DNA of 64,000 nt from Desulfobacterales bacterium. Lineage in GTDB: Bacteria > Desulfobacterota > Desulfobacteria > Desulfobacterales > SURF-7. The stretch covers positions 1-64,000 of the forward strand of contig JANQFQ010000086.1 in NCBI GenBank assembly GCA_028277765.1, written 5' to 3'. The translations under genes and the position numbers were made by a program. The notes beneath the pieces were generated by a model. It saw nothing but the letters and a program-made list of their open reading frames with translations, ran no database searches and had not been told where the DNA came from. This document shows, one piece after another, positions 19,867-28,745 of the stretch (its first letter is position 1; each line of letters starts with the position of its first letter).

Positions 19867-21585
19867 ATGAAAACTCATGATGGATGGGGCGGCACAAAAA
19901 TTGTGACATTGATATGGTTCAGCTGTATGATTATTTTTTTCATTACGCCCGGGTGTTCCATGCGACCAGTTGTAAAGCGTCCGAAAAACGTTATTCTTAT
20001 TACAATAGACACATTCAGACCCGACCACCTTTCATGTTATGGATATCCGCGAAAAACAACCCCTGTTATGGATGAAATTGCAGCTCAAGGTGTGGTTTTT
20101 AAAACCGTTATCAGTTCAGCACCCTGGACCTCTCCTGGCATGATTTCGATTTTTACTGGAATGAATCCGTCTGTTCATGGTGTTAATGCCAGGGGGAGAT
20201 CGCTTCTTCCTGGGATAGAGACAATTTTTGATGTTTTTAAAAATAATGGCAGATTGGTTCCAGATATTACCTATCTTACAAACATGCCTAATTTTGCCCA
20301 TCTTGGGCTTGATCCAAAAGAGAGGAAGGTTTTAGCTAAATCCGCCTTTCCCGGCCACGAACTAATAACTTGGATTAAGGAGAATAAAGAGAACCGGTTT
20401 TTTGTCTGGTACCATTACAGGTTCCTGCACCTGCCCTATCTGCCTGATGATGAATTTAACCTTTTTGTTAAGGATGAAGACCTAGCCCTTTTAAACACAC
20501 CTGAACTTCAGACGGTTCAAAAGGAGGTGGTCATTCCAAAAGGGGTCATCTCCTTTACAAAGAAGCAGCAAAAGGTGGTTATCGATCTTTATGACGGACA
20601 GTTGAGGCAGCTTGATAGCCTGATAAAAAAAATTCATGACACCATGGTCCAGACAGATCTTTCTGAGAATACCCTGCTGGTCATTACTGCGGACCACGGT
20701 GAAGAATTCTTTGAACACGGTTTTATTGGTCACGCATCAACAGCAATACACGCGACCATGTATGATGAAGTGTTAAAAATACCATTAATCCTTTACGCGC
20801 CGTCATATTTTAAGGAAAACAAAGAGATAGACCGGATGGTAAGACAGATTGATATCATGCCGACCATACTGGAGGTTTCTGGTTTTAAGATACCGAAAAA
20901 CATTCAGGGCAAATCACTCCTTCCGCTGATAAATGGAAAAACGCCTAAAAAAGATCTGCCGGCCATAAGTGAATCAAATATGGGCGGCTACCAGAGCAGT
21001 CCTGAACTTGAAAAGATCCTTCTGCATTCTTTTCGCACCAGAGACTATAAGCTTATTAGGATACGAGAAGAAGAATCAGAAAGCCTGGAACTGTTTGACC
21101 TGGTCAATGATCCAGAAGAGAAAGAGAATATCGTGAAAAGAGAACCTGAAAAAGCCGCACAGCTTGCAAACAGGCTGGATATAGCCTTAAAAGAGATGAA
21201 CATGCAACGCTTGGCCCTTGAGGCAAAAGAGAACCAGGCGTTTTTAAGCCTTAAGGTTCCTGAACACGCGGTACTTGAAAAACCGGTCATTCTGTCACCT
21301 GAAAACGACGCTGCTCTAAAGATTGATCAATCTGGAAAGATTGTGATTCAATGGACCGGGAGAAAAGAGAACACTTATGTTATTGAATACAGTGCCGGAG
21401 AAGGGTGGCGTAATCTTACAGGAAAGATTCCTGCATATGGAAACAACAAAGTATTCGGCCCTCTACCCAAAGAAGCCTTGGAGCCGCTACCAGACTGGAA
21501 TCCCTACAGGATAAGGATTTCTCCTTATGGTCAGGAAGCTTATTGGAGTGATTGGGTTGAGTTTTCAATTTCCCTTGAAGAATAG
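19867..21585 (+). CDS. sulfatase-family lipoprotein with C-terminal FN3-like domain
   Basis: An alkaline phosphatase-superfamily hydrolase, probably exported: the N-terminus has a signal with lipobox FFITPGC. The metal site LITIDTFRPDHLSCYGYPRK and the late ITADHGEEFFEHGFIGH are typical of sulfatases. In the nucleophile position, however, it reads APWTSPGMISIFTG rather than the formylglycine motif C/S-x-P-x-R, so Thr may act directly, as in phosphatases and phosphoglycerol transferases of the superfamily. The last 100 residues look like a fibronectin III-type beta domain. Two starts are possible (19855, 19867); AGGA favours the second. The substrate is unknown. Confidence 0.8.
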   Translation: MKTHDGWGGTKIVTLIWFSCMIIFFITPGCSMRPVVKRPKNVILITIDTFRPDHLSCYGYPRKTTPVMDEIAAQGVVFKTVISSAPWTSPGMISIFTGMNPSVHGVNARGRSLLPGIETIFDVFKNNGRLVPDITYLTNMPNFAHLGLDPKERKVLAKSAFPGHELITWIKENKENRFFVWYHYRFLHLPYLPDDEFNLFVKDEDLALLNTPELQTVQKEVVIPKGVISFTKKQQKVVIDLYDGQLRQLDSLIKKIHDTMVQTDLSENTLLVITADHGEEFFEHGFIGHASTAIHATMYDEVLKIPLILYAPSYFKENKEIDRMVRQIDIMPTILEVSGFKIPKNIQGKSLLPLINGKTPKKDLPAISESNMGGYQSSPELEKILLHSFRTRDYKLIRIREEESESLELFDLVNDPEEKENIVKREPEKAAQLANRLDIALKEMNMQRLALEAKENQAFLSLKVPEHAVLEKPVILSPENDAALKIDQSGKIVIQWTGRKENTYVIEYSAGEGWRNLTGKIPAYGNNKVFGPLPKEALEPLPDWNPYRIRISPYGQEAYWSDWVEFSISLEE

Positions 21586-21671
21586 TATTGCGGTTTTTTT
21601 AAGATTTTTTGAATTGTATGATTGTTCATTAATCCAGGTGTTTAACTTTTTTACTCTTTTTTCTACTTGTA

Positions 21672-22598
21672 TTATTGAAAGTCCCACCCTGACACAGCCG
21701 CAACAATCGCTATTGCGTGCATAATTGTTAAAACAGACAAGGGAACGATACACCAGAGACGTGCTGTTATCCGGTCACCCTGATCTGTCATATAGATCTC
21801 ATCGTCTTGATAAGTCTTTTCGGGTTTTGATTTAAGGGAAAAATAAAGGACGACCGCTGTTCCAAATAGAGTGCTAAGAACATTCCACGCCAGAAGCCAG
21901 GCCGGATATGTGTTTAACAACGGTTCATCCGGAATGGTATCAAACAGCTTTATACACATGAGAACAGCACCCAGCAGGCTAAAAGCAATAAAGTAAAAAA
22001 ACCTTTTAATCGGAAGCAGATACACGGTCCAACCAAAATCCCCTTCAGGCAGCTGCTTTAGCTCTTTGATGGTTAGAATGCCGATAATAGCTGAAGAAGA
22101 ATTGATGACCATGTCCTTCCAGCCATAATATCTTCCGGGATATAGACCCTGTTCAAGTTCGTCAACTACCCCGAGCAGGCAGGAACAGAGGAGCACAAGC
22201 AAAAGGAGCCCTTTGCCCCTGTAGTCCTCGGACATGGCTGCAAAGACAAACCACGTCATCAGCATGTATTCGGGTATATGGATGTATTTAACCTTAATCG
22301 ATTCAAACCAGATAATGCCCAAGATAATAAGGGAAGATGGTAAAAGCAGGCCGGAGAAATTTATCTTTTTTTTTCTTTTCAGACAGAAAGTAAAGTAACC
22401 AGTGATAAGAAGAAGGACGATTACCATTGGGATCCTGTCGGCCAGTGTAAAGGAGATGGCATCTGTAATCCAATCATATACAAGGCGGGCGTTTGGAAGG
22501 AGAGCCGTGTATATGGCGACTAGGGACCAAAGACCAACGCGACGTAGGCGTCTTTTTTTAAGAACGGAGAAGCGTTTATTTTTTTTTTCAGAATCCAT
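21672..22598 (-). CDS. VanZ-like membrane protein
   Basis: About 308 residues from the ATG at 22598 (the track's start at 22667 is less likely: its added N-terminus looks non-coding). It has around seven hydrophobic segments. The first half carries the VanZ-like signature DELEQGLYPGRYYGWKDMVINSS, with conserved Glu/Asp, Gly and Asn residues; VanZ itself lowers teicoplanin sensitivity by an unknown mechanism and most relatives have no known role. The second half is additional membrane sequence. It converges with the sulfatase gene. Confidence 0.75.
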   Translation of the reverse strand: MDSEKKNKRFSVLKKRRLRRVGLWSLVAIYTALLPNARLVYDWITDAISFTLADRIPMVIVLLLITGYFTFCLKRKKKINFSGLLLPSSLIILGIIWFESIKVKYIHIPEYMLMTWFVFAAMSEDYRGKGLLLLVLLCSCLLGVVDELEQGLYPGRYYGWKDMVINSSSAIIGILTIKELKQLPEGDFGWTVYLLPIKRFFYFIAFSLLGAVLMCIKLFDTIPDEPLLNTYPAWLLAWNVLSTLFGTAVVLYFSLKSKPEKTYQDDEIYMTDQGDRITARLWCIVPLSVLTIMHAIAIVAAVSGWDFQ

Positions 22599-22747
22599 AA
22601 GAGTGATAAAAAGATTATAACCGATTATAGGTTTATTAACACATAAATTGTCTGTGCTCAACCTCATCCCTCATCCCCAGACATTATCACCCTTCTTTAG
22701 TTTATATTTCCTTGACCCGGAGAAGTATAACGTTTAATTTATACTTT

Positions 22748-25165
22748 ATGAAACCAAGCTTTTATGGAACAATTATAATCACTATTATGCTTATCTCAGG
22801 CTGCGCTGGATTGAAAGTTCAAGATGAAAAACCTGGACAGGAAAGAGCGCTATCAGCTCCAAAACCGTTTCTCGGTTTTGCCTACAAGATTATTAATGAT
22901 CTCCCGGAAACAGGTTTCACGTTAAAAGCAACAAGTGGTGTTAAGGCTACCCATGTAATTTATAAATCACCGTCCTATAAAGCCGGCCTTTGTGATGATG
23001 ATATCATATTTCAGTTTGACGAGGCATTTTTTGATAGCAAGGTTCAGCCGGTTTATGAACATTTTAGGGAGCTTATGAATGCCCACAGTCCAGGGGACAG
23101 GGTAAACATCAAGGTCCTCCGAATGGAGAGTTCCTCTTCAGCTGAAGTTAATGGAAAGAAAGTGTCATGGGAGTTTGTTCCTGAGGATTATGAGGGGCTG
23201 GTCGAGGATTTAGAAACAGCAGGTACAATAGAAGCTTTTTCCCAAAAAAGATGGCTGGTAAAAGAACTGACCGTAAAGCTTGGAAAAAGAAAAGAAGAAG
23301 ACGTGTTTGAACCTTTGCCGGAAATCGAACAGACAGATCTTGGCCGTTTTATTTCATCAATCCAGAGAGAAGGCTCGATTCCGTGGAAACAGCATGTAGA
23401 TAAAGCTGTGGAAAAATACAGATTAAAAGAGCCATATAATGATTTAAGAAAACGGCTTAAGGAGATTGAAGATGAAAGTGACGGCCATCGTCTCCAAGCT
23501 ATAGCAGCGGTTCACAGGGATCCTTTTATATATGAAAAAATGGGTCGTGAATTCACTGACCGCCTGCTAAATACAGAAAGCAATAACCAGGGAAGCTTAT
23601 TCTCGGAAACAGGGATCACACAGGTTTTAACTGGGGACAGAATAAACATTAAACCTGTTGCTTTCTCCACGCTTTCCATGGATTCAGACCCAGAACAGTT
23701 TAAAAAATGGTTTGAAAATCAGCTATCTCTGCTCTCATCATACCTTGATAAGGCATATGCCTCTTTTTCTAAAAAAGAAAAAAGGTTTTTGCTCAAACAC
23801 CGGTTAAAACTGATGAACACGTTTGGTGATTTTACCTACATTGAATCCGGAGCAGATAAGGAAAGCTTTGTCATTATAAGAAAGATTATCAGCTTGGGAA
23901 GAGAAATAGATCAAGTCCGGCTCATTGAAGCTGTAAAATATACATTTGATTTTATACAAGAAACCGAGGATCAAGTTTTCGCGTGGATGGCGGCACACCC
24001 GAATACTATTTTAATGGAGACAACATGGGGAACGATTGGTTTTGGCTCAAGCGGACCTGACCGCTGGGACAATCTTGAGCTTAAGTTTATCTATGATCCT
24101 GGCGGGGATGATATATATGTATGCGGTGCTGGGACAGCAAAATCTTTTGATCAGCCGTTTTCGTGGATCATTGATATAAAAGGAGACGACAGATACATGT
24201 CAACCTCGAACGGCGCCCAAGGATGCGGCCGGCCTGGGATAGGGATCCTTGTTGACAGAAAAGGGAATGACAGCTATACGGCCAAGCGTGAAGCACAAGG
24301 GAGCGGTTTTTTCGGTGCAGGCATTCTGATTGATGAAAGCGGAGATGACACGTTTCGGGCGTCTGAGTTTTCACAGGGTTCTGGTATGTTCGGTATTGGG
24401 ATTCTAAAGGAATCAAAAGGTAATGACAGGTATGATGCCACAATCCTTTCACAGGGAGTCGGTTTTCCAAAGGGTATTGGGATTTTGATCGAACAGCAGG
24501 GTAATGACAAGGTCTATTGTTCAGGAAAAAAACCATCTTCATACAAAACAAACGGATTATTTGAGGGATGGTCACAGGGCTGCGGAAAAGGATTCCGTGG
24601 TTTAGCCAGCGGGGGGATTGGTGTGGTTGCCGACGGTAGCGGGCGCGATACATATGAGGCTGGAAATTTTTCCCAGGGAGGCGGCTATTACTTTGGCATG
24701 GGTATTTTTCGTGCTGCTGGAAACGAAAACGATTCCTATCTAGGGTCCCGTTATGCCCAGGGTTTTTCAGCGCATCAAGCAGCAGGTCTTTTTATAGAAG
24801 ATGGCGGCAGCGATTCTTATTTTACCAATATCGGTGTTATGGCAGGTGTGGCGTGGGACCAGAGCCTGTCCGTTTTTGTAGATGAAAAAGGTGATGATAT
24901 ATACAATGGCGGAACATTTTTCTCTCTTGGCTCAAGCGCCCATAATGGTATGGCCTTGTTTCTGGACAGGGCAGGGACAGATAGCTATCTTTTTGAAGAC
25001 AGTCCTGGAAAGGCCGGCCCAAACGATTATCATGGCGGTTCCAGCTTCAGTTTTTTTATAGATAAGGGACCGGAGAAGGATATCTATAACGGAAAAAAAG
25101 AAAAAAATAATGTTGAAATTCATAGGCCTGAACACGGGATATTTCGGGATGGAGATCCGCGATAG
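22748..25165 (+). CDS. large lipoprotein with PDZ domain and GDDxY-type repeats
   Basis: An exported lipoprotein of about 805 residues (lipobox LISGC; I use the ATG giving MKPSFYGTI). After the lipid anchor comes a PDZ-like domain (SPSYKAGLCDDDIIFQFD, HSPGDRVNIKVLR). The middle part is helical without a recognised domain. From about residue 440 to the end there are nine to ten tandem units of about 24 or more residues of the form GxDxYxxxxxxQGxGxxGxGILxDxxG, which should stack as a parallel beta solenoid with Asp/Asn-Asp turns, perhaps binding calcium. No catalytic motif is visible. It is followed by an acyl-CoA carboxylase gene on the same strand, 25 bases away. Function unknown, likely a surface or periplasmic scaffold. 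Confidence 0.75.
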   Translation: MKPSFYGTIIITIMLISGCAGLKVQDEKPGQERALSAPKPFLGFAYKIINDLPETGFTLKATSGVKATHVIYKSPSYKAGLCDDDIIFQFDEAFFDSKVQPVYEHFRELMNAHSPGDRVNIKVLRMESSSSAEVNGKKVSWEFVPEDYEGLVEDLETAGTIEAFSQKRWLVKELTVKLGKRKEEDVFEPLPEIEQTDLGRFISSIQREGSIPWKQHVDKAVEKYRLKEPYNDLRKRLKEIEDESDGHRLQAIAAVHRDPFIYEKMGREFTDRLLNTESNNQGSLFSETGITQVLTGDRINIKPVAFSTLSMDSDPEQFKKWFENQLSLLSSYLDKAYASFSKKEKRFLLKHRLKLMNTFGDFTYIESGADKESFVIIRKIISLGREIDQVRLIEAVKYTFDFIQETEDQVFAWMAAHPNTILMETTWGTIGFGSSGPDRWDNLELKFIYDPGGDDIYVCGAGTAKSFDQPFSWIIDIKGDDRYMSTSNGAQGCGRPGIGILVDRKGNDSYTAKREAQGSGFFGAGILIDESGDDTFRASEFSQGSGMFGIGILKESKGNDRYDATILSQGVGFPKGIGILIEQQGNDKVYCSGKKPSSYKTNGLFEGWSQGCGKGFRGLASGGIGVVADGSGRDTYEAGNFSQGGGYYFGMGIFRAAGNENDSYLGSRYAQGFSAHQAAGLFIEDGGSDSYFTNIGVMAGVAWDQSLSVFVDEKGDDIYNGGTFFSLGSSAHNGMALFLDRAGTDSYLFEDSPGKAGPNDYHGGSSFSFFIDKGPEKDIYNGKKEKNNVEIHRPEHGIFRDGDPR

Positions 25166-25190
25166 ATTTTTGCGTTATTAGGAGAAAAAT

Positions 25191-26723
25191 ATGTCTGATA
25201 AGAAAAACGGCAAAAAAGAATGGAAATCTGTTCTTGAGAATCTTGAAAAAAGAAAACGTTTTGCGAGCGACATGGGCGGGGAAAAAAAGCTGGCCAGCCA
25301 CAACACAGAGGGCCGCATGGACGCGCGTCAGCGGATTGAAGCACTGGTTGACAAAGAGAGCTTTGTAGAGCTGGGAACACTAGTGGGGGGAATAAAACGC
25401 GGATTACTGTCTCCAGTCCCTGCTGATGGAATTGTTTCTGGTATGGCTAAAATAGACAGCCGGCCGATACTGGTTGGAGCAGAAGATTTTACCTCAAAGG
25501 GGGGTTCTATAGGTCTTGGCGCTCATGCTAAACGGATGCGTCTAGCCAGCCTAGCGGCCCAGGAGAGGATTCCCCTTGTCATGCTCCTAGAGGGCGCGGG
25601 TGAGCGCACCACAAACGCGCTTGAGCGGTATCCTTATGCGCCGAACGACCTTCAGGCCCTTGCCTCACTTTCAGGTCTGGTTCCGACAGTTGCCGTTATC
25701 ATGGGTCCCTCAGCCGGACACGGCGCCCTTTCAGCTCTTCTGATGGATTTTATTGTCATGACAAAAGATGCCTCCATCTTTTCTGCAGGTCCGCCTCTAG
25801 TGGCAGCGGCTACCGGAGAACAGGTGACAAAGGAGGCGCTGGGCGGTGTAGATATCCATGTACGTGAAAGCGGTGTGGCGCATAACATGGCAGAAACGGA
25901 TAATGACGCCCTTAAAACAATACGCAGATATTTAAGCTATTTGCCGACAAACGCTTGGGAACGGCCACCAGTGGACGTACCTGCGAAAGATGGAAAACGC
26001 ACCCTTGACAATATACTCGACCTGATTCCAATAAACCCGGCAAAATCGTATGATGTAAAGATTCTTATTAAAATGCTCTCTGACACAGACAGCCTGTTTG
26101 AGATCCAGCCTTCTTTTGGAAAATCAATAATCACGGCTTTTGTCCGGATAGATGGACGGCCGGTCGCCATTGTTGCCAATCAGCCGTTGATAAAAGCAGG
26201 CACAATAGACAGTGATGCTGCGGATAAGACAGCACATTTTTTGGAGATCGCGAACGCGTTTCACCTACCGGTTGTCTTTCTTGCGGACAATCCGGGAATA
26301 ATGGCCGGCACAGAGGCTGAGCGGTCTGGCACTCTGCGTAGCGCTGCCAGGATGTATGCTGCCCAGGCCCGGTTGTGTTCACCTAAGCTCCATGTAACCA
26401 TTCGCAAGGCATATGGGTTTGGGAGTTCTATCATGGCCATGAACCCTTTTGATTACCAGACCATAACACTTGCATTTCCAGGCGCCACTCTTGGGGCTAT
26501 GCCTGCGGAAGGAGGAGGAACTGCTTCTGGTGTGGATTCTGGCACACAGGACGCATTGGATGCCGCTGAAATCAGCGGTCCGTGGGCAACAGCTGACACC
26601 ATGAGTTTTGACGAAGTGATTGATCCACGGGAACTCCGCAACTACCTTGTTTCAGCACTTGAGATAACAGCCGGCAGGGATACAAAAAAGGTTGAGCCGG
26701 TATCTGGTGGCATAAGGCCGTAG
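25191..26723 (+). CDS. acyl-CoA carboxylase, carboxyltransferase subunit (AccD/PccB family)
   Basis: The protein (510 residues) transfers CO2 from biotin to an acyl-CoA such as propionyl- or acetyl-CoA, or acts in methylmalonyl-CoA decarboxylase/transcarboxylase. The two crotonase-fold halves are visible: RMDARQRIEALVDKESFVELG, GGSIGLGAHAKRMRLA and MGPSAGHGALSALLMDF in the N half; FLADNPGIMAGTEAERSGTLR and RKAYGFGSSIMAMNPF with FPGATLGAMPAEGG in the C half. The usual biotin carboxylase and biotin carrier are not adjacent, so the subunit partners lie elsewhere. The acyl substrate is not decided by these motifs. AGGAG precedes the ATG. Confidence 0.88.
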   Translation: MSDKKNGKKEWKSVLENLEKRKRFASDMGGEKKLASHNTEGRMDARQRIEALVDKESFVELGTLVGGIKRGLLSPVPADGIVSGMAKIDSRPILVGAEDFTSKGGSIGLGAHAKRMRLASLAAQERIPLVMLLEGAGERTTNALERYPYAPNDLQALASLSGLVPTVAVIMGPSAGHGALSALLMDFIVMTKDASIFSAGPPLVAAATGEQVTKEALGGVDIHVRESGVAHNMAETDNDALKTIRRYLSYLPTNAWERPPVDVPAKDGKRTLDNILDLIPINPAKSYDVKILIKMLSDTDSLFEIQPSFGKSIITAFVRIDGRPVAIVANQPLIKAGTIDSDAADKTAHFLEIANAFHLPVVFLADNPGIMAGTEAERSGTLRSAARMYAAQARLCSPKLHVTIRKAYGFGSSIMAMNPFDYQTITLAFPGATLGAMPAEGGGTASGVDSGTQDALDAAEISGPWATADTMSFDEVIDPRELRNYLVSALEITAGRDTKKVEPVSGGIRP

Positions 26724-27101
26724 ATAAGAAATTCGAAACACGAATCCCGCTAAAGACGGGACGAAAGCAGAAACAAATGAATCCCATAACCCACGCCCTT
26801 AAATGTTTTTCTTTGCCTGGCGTGACGCGGTTTCCCCGCTTGAATATTTCTCTGTTAAGGCACATCTTGCACTTGTAAAGGCGTTAAGGGACAGGTTTGG
26901 AGCACCGGTTGAAAACGCGAATATTAAATAAAGATAAAAATAACCGCATTTTAATTGAAATAAAGAAAAAAAAACGTATACTTAAGTTATATGTTCCGCA
27001 TGATAGCTTATAGTTTTTAAATATCTTCATTTTTACTGTCAAAGCATTCAATTTTTGAAAAACATGTATGGCCTGGATGTCATCGTCTCAAGGAGTGTAT
27101 T
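26724..27101. other. gap with a stem-loop and a doubtful small ORF
   Basis: Right after the carboxylase is the inverted repeat TCCCG-CTAAAGA-CGGGA (about 26744-26760) without a T-tract. A 42-codon ORF (26803-26931) reads MFFFAWRDAVSPLEYFSVKA and ends FGAPVENANIK. It has no Shine-Dalgarno sequence and looks like the C-terminal remnant of a longer protein. The remaining 170 bases before the cNMP gene are AT-rich and hold only its leader. Confidence 0.35.
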
Positions 27102-27557
27102 ATGGATGAATTAACTAAGTTTTTAGGTGTATCGGAACTGTTCAGAGATATATCTCAGAAGGACCTGGCTGAAATACAAAAGTTATTGATAGAAAAAAGA
27201 ATTCCAAAAGACAAAGAGGTTTTTAAAGCGGATGATCTGGGAGACAACCTTTATCTCCTCTATAAGGGGAAAGTTAAAATTTTAATTCCAGCGGAACTGC
27301 GGGGCAAAAAAGAGGAACTTGTAGACACCATACTGCCAGGAGAAATTTTCGGTGAATTTTCATTTATTGATGGCGGCCGCCGTTCAGCGTCAGCTATAAC
27401 CATTGAGGCGTGTGACGTCCTTGTTCTGTCACGGACAGATTTTGAACTGTTCAGTCAGGAAAAACCGTATATCGCCCTTGCCATGATGCATAATTTTTCA
27501 TGGATATTAACAGAGAAGTTGAGAAACACAAACCTGCTGTGGCGTAACGTTAAATAA
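27102..27557 (+). CDS. cyclic-nucleotide-binding domain protein without DNA-binding domain
   Basis: A 151-residue protein consisting of one cNMP/CAP-type beta-barrel: ELFRDISQKDLAEIQKLL, FKADDLGDNLYLLYKGKVKI, the phosphate-binding cassette region PGEIFGEFSFIDGGRRSAS, then VLVLSRTDFELF. The C-terminal helix-turn-helix of CRP/FNR is missing, so it probably senses a ligand or docks to a partner instead of binding DNA. Whether it binds a cyclic nucleotide is uncertain: the cassette has GGRRSAS, close to the consensus Arg-Ser/Thr-Ala. AAGGAG lies 8 bases before the ATG. Confidence 0.85.
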   Translation: MDELTKFLGVSELFRDISQKDLAEIQKLLIEKRIPKDKEVFKADDLGDNLYLLYKGKVKILIPAELRGKKEELVDTILPGEIFGEFSFIDGGRRSASAITIEACDVLVLSRTDFELFSQEKPYIALAMMHNFSWILTEKLRNTNLLWRNVK

Positions 27558-27676
27558 AGAGCAACCTTTTCTAACGATGTTGTTTTTGGACAGACAACTT
27601 ATCGTCGTTGGTTGTTCATAGATTATTTATAGCAATTCTCTTTTTGACACCCAAACAGACCATCCAGGAGGGCAAA

Positions 27677-28579
27677 ATGGACAGGACCGTAACCGTAGTG
27701 GTTGATACGGCATTGTGCACCGGTTGTGGTCTTTGTGTTGATATCTGTCCTTCACAGACCCTTTCCATGCAGGATGAAAAAGCAGTTGTAACCGGGAACA
27801 GATCATTAAATTGTGGCCATTGTATGGCTGTTTGTCCAACGGAAGCCATACATGTCCGTGCCATTGATAAGACCACGGTTGATTTTAAAACATTAAATAT
27901 TGACGGCCGGTGGCTAGCCCATGGCGACACAGATACTCCCAGACTGGTGAAACTTATGCTTTCCAGGCGATCCTGCAGAAAATATAAAGAGACTCCCGTG
28001 GAAAGGACGATTCTTGAAGACCTGGTAAGAATCGGCATTACAGCTCCTTCTGGTACAAACAGCCAGAAGTGGACGTTTACTCTTGTTGAGAAAAGAGAAG
28101 CGGTTGTCTGTCTTGCTGAAGGAATCGGCAGTTTTTTTAAGAAGCTGAACAGAACCGCTGAAAAGAAATATGTCCGGTGGCTGTTAAAACTTGCTGGCAG
28201 GAGCGAGCTTGATTATTATTATAAAGATTATTATGAATCCGTTAAACAAGGGCTGGAGGAATGGGAAAAAAAGGGTAAAGACATCCTTTTTCACGGCGCT
28301 GTAGCGCTGATTATAGTTGGATCAAGACCAGGCGGGAGCTGTCCAAAAGAAGACGCTTTACTGGCCACCCAGAACATACTGTTGGCTGCCCATGCTCTAG
28401 GGCTTGGCACATGCCTTATCGGTTTTGCTGTTTCGGCTATGGAAAAAGATGATTCGATAAAAAAAATTGCGGGCATACCAATCGAAGAAGCCGTACACGC
28501 AGTTATCGCGCTCGGATATCCAGACGAAACATATGAACGGATTTCAGGAAGAAAAAAAGTGATTATACGATATTTCTGA
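27677..28579 (+). CDS. ferredoxin-nitroreductase fusion
   Basis: The N-terminal 75 residues carry two 4Fe-4S motifs, CTGCGLCVDICP and CGHCMAVCP (the second with a shortened spacing before CGHC: SLNCGHC). The rest is an FMN-dependent nitroreductase-family domain (RRSCRKYKETPV, APSGTNSQKWTFTLV, GLGTCLIGF). Such fusions are frequent in strict anaerobes and probably reduce a quinone-, nitro- or tetrapyrrole-like acceptor with ferredoxin electrons. I take the ATG at 27677, which follows CCAGGAGGGC; the track start 27608 has no such site. 300 residues. A tiny DUF3592-like ORF follows one base later. Confidence 0.85.
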   Translation: MDRTVTVVVDTALCTGCGLCVDICPSQTLSMQDEKAVVTGNRSLNCGHCMAVCPTEAIHVRAIDKTTVDFKTLNIDGRWLAHGDTDTPRLVKLMLSRRSCRKYKETPVERTILEDLVRIGITAPSGTNSQKWTFTLVEKREAVVCLAEGIGSFFKKLNRTAEKKYVRWLLKLAGRSELDYYYKDYYESVKQGLEEWEKKGKDILFHGAVALIIVGSRPGGSCPKEDALLATQNILLAAHALGLGTCLIGFAVSAMEKDDSIKKIAGIPIEEAVHAVIALGYPDETYERISGRKKVIIRYF

Positions 28580-28580
28580 A

Positions 28581-28742
28581 ATGAAAAAAGCCGGACAGTA
28601 TTCAACGATCATTTTTGGTAGTTTATTTCTTATTGTATGCATTTTAGGATATTTCAGGGGCTTGGCTACAGAAGACTGGCCGTCAGTTGAAGGTAAGATT
28701 ATAAATGTAACTCTTAAAAAGAAAAAATTTAGCTTTAATTAA
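28581..28742 (+). CDS. 53-residue DUF3592-like membrane protein fragment
   Basis: Too short for the ORF track. It has one membrane helix (STIIFGSLFLIVCILGYF) followed by TEDWPSVEGKIINVTLKKKK, the characteristic WPSVEGxI start of DUF3592 domains, then a stop. Full DUF3592 proteins continue for 70-100 residues and end with a second helix, so this is probably a truncated copy. It begins one base after the nitroreductase stop and ends three bases before the plsC ATG, so it is at least translated within that transcript. Confidence 0.5.
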   Translation: MKKAGQYSTIIFGSLFLIVCILGYFRGLATEDWPSVEGKIINVTLKKKKFSFN

Positions 28743-28745
28743 ATA

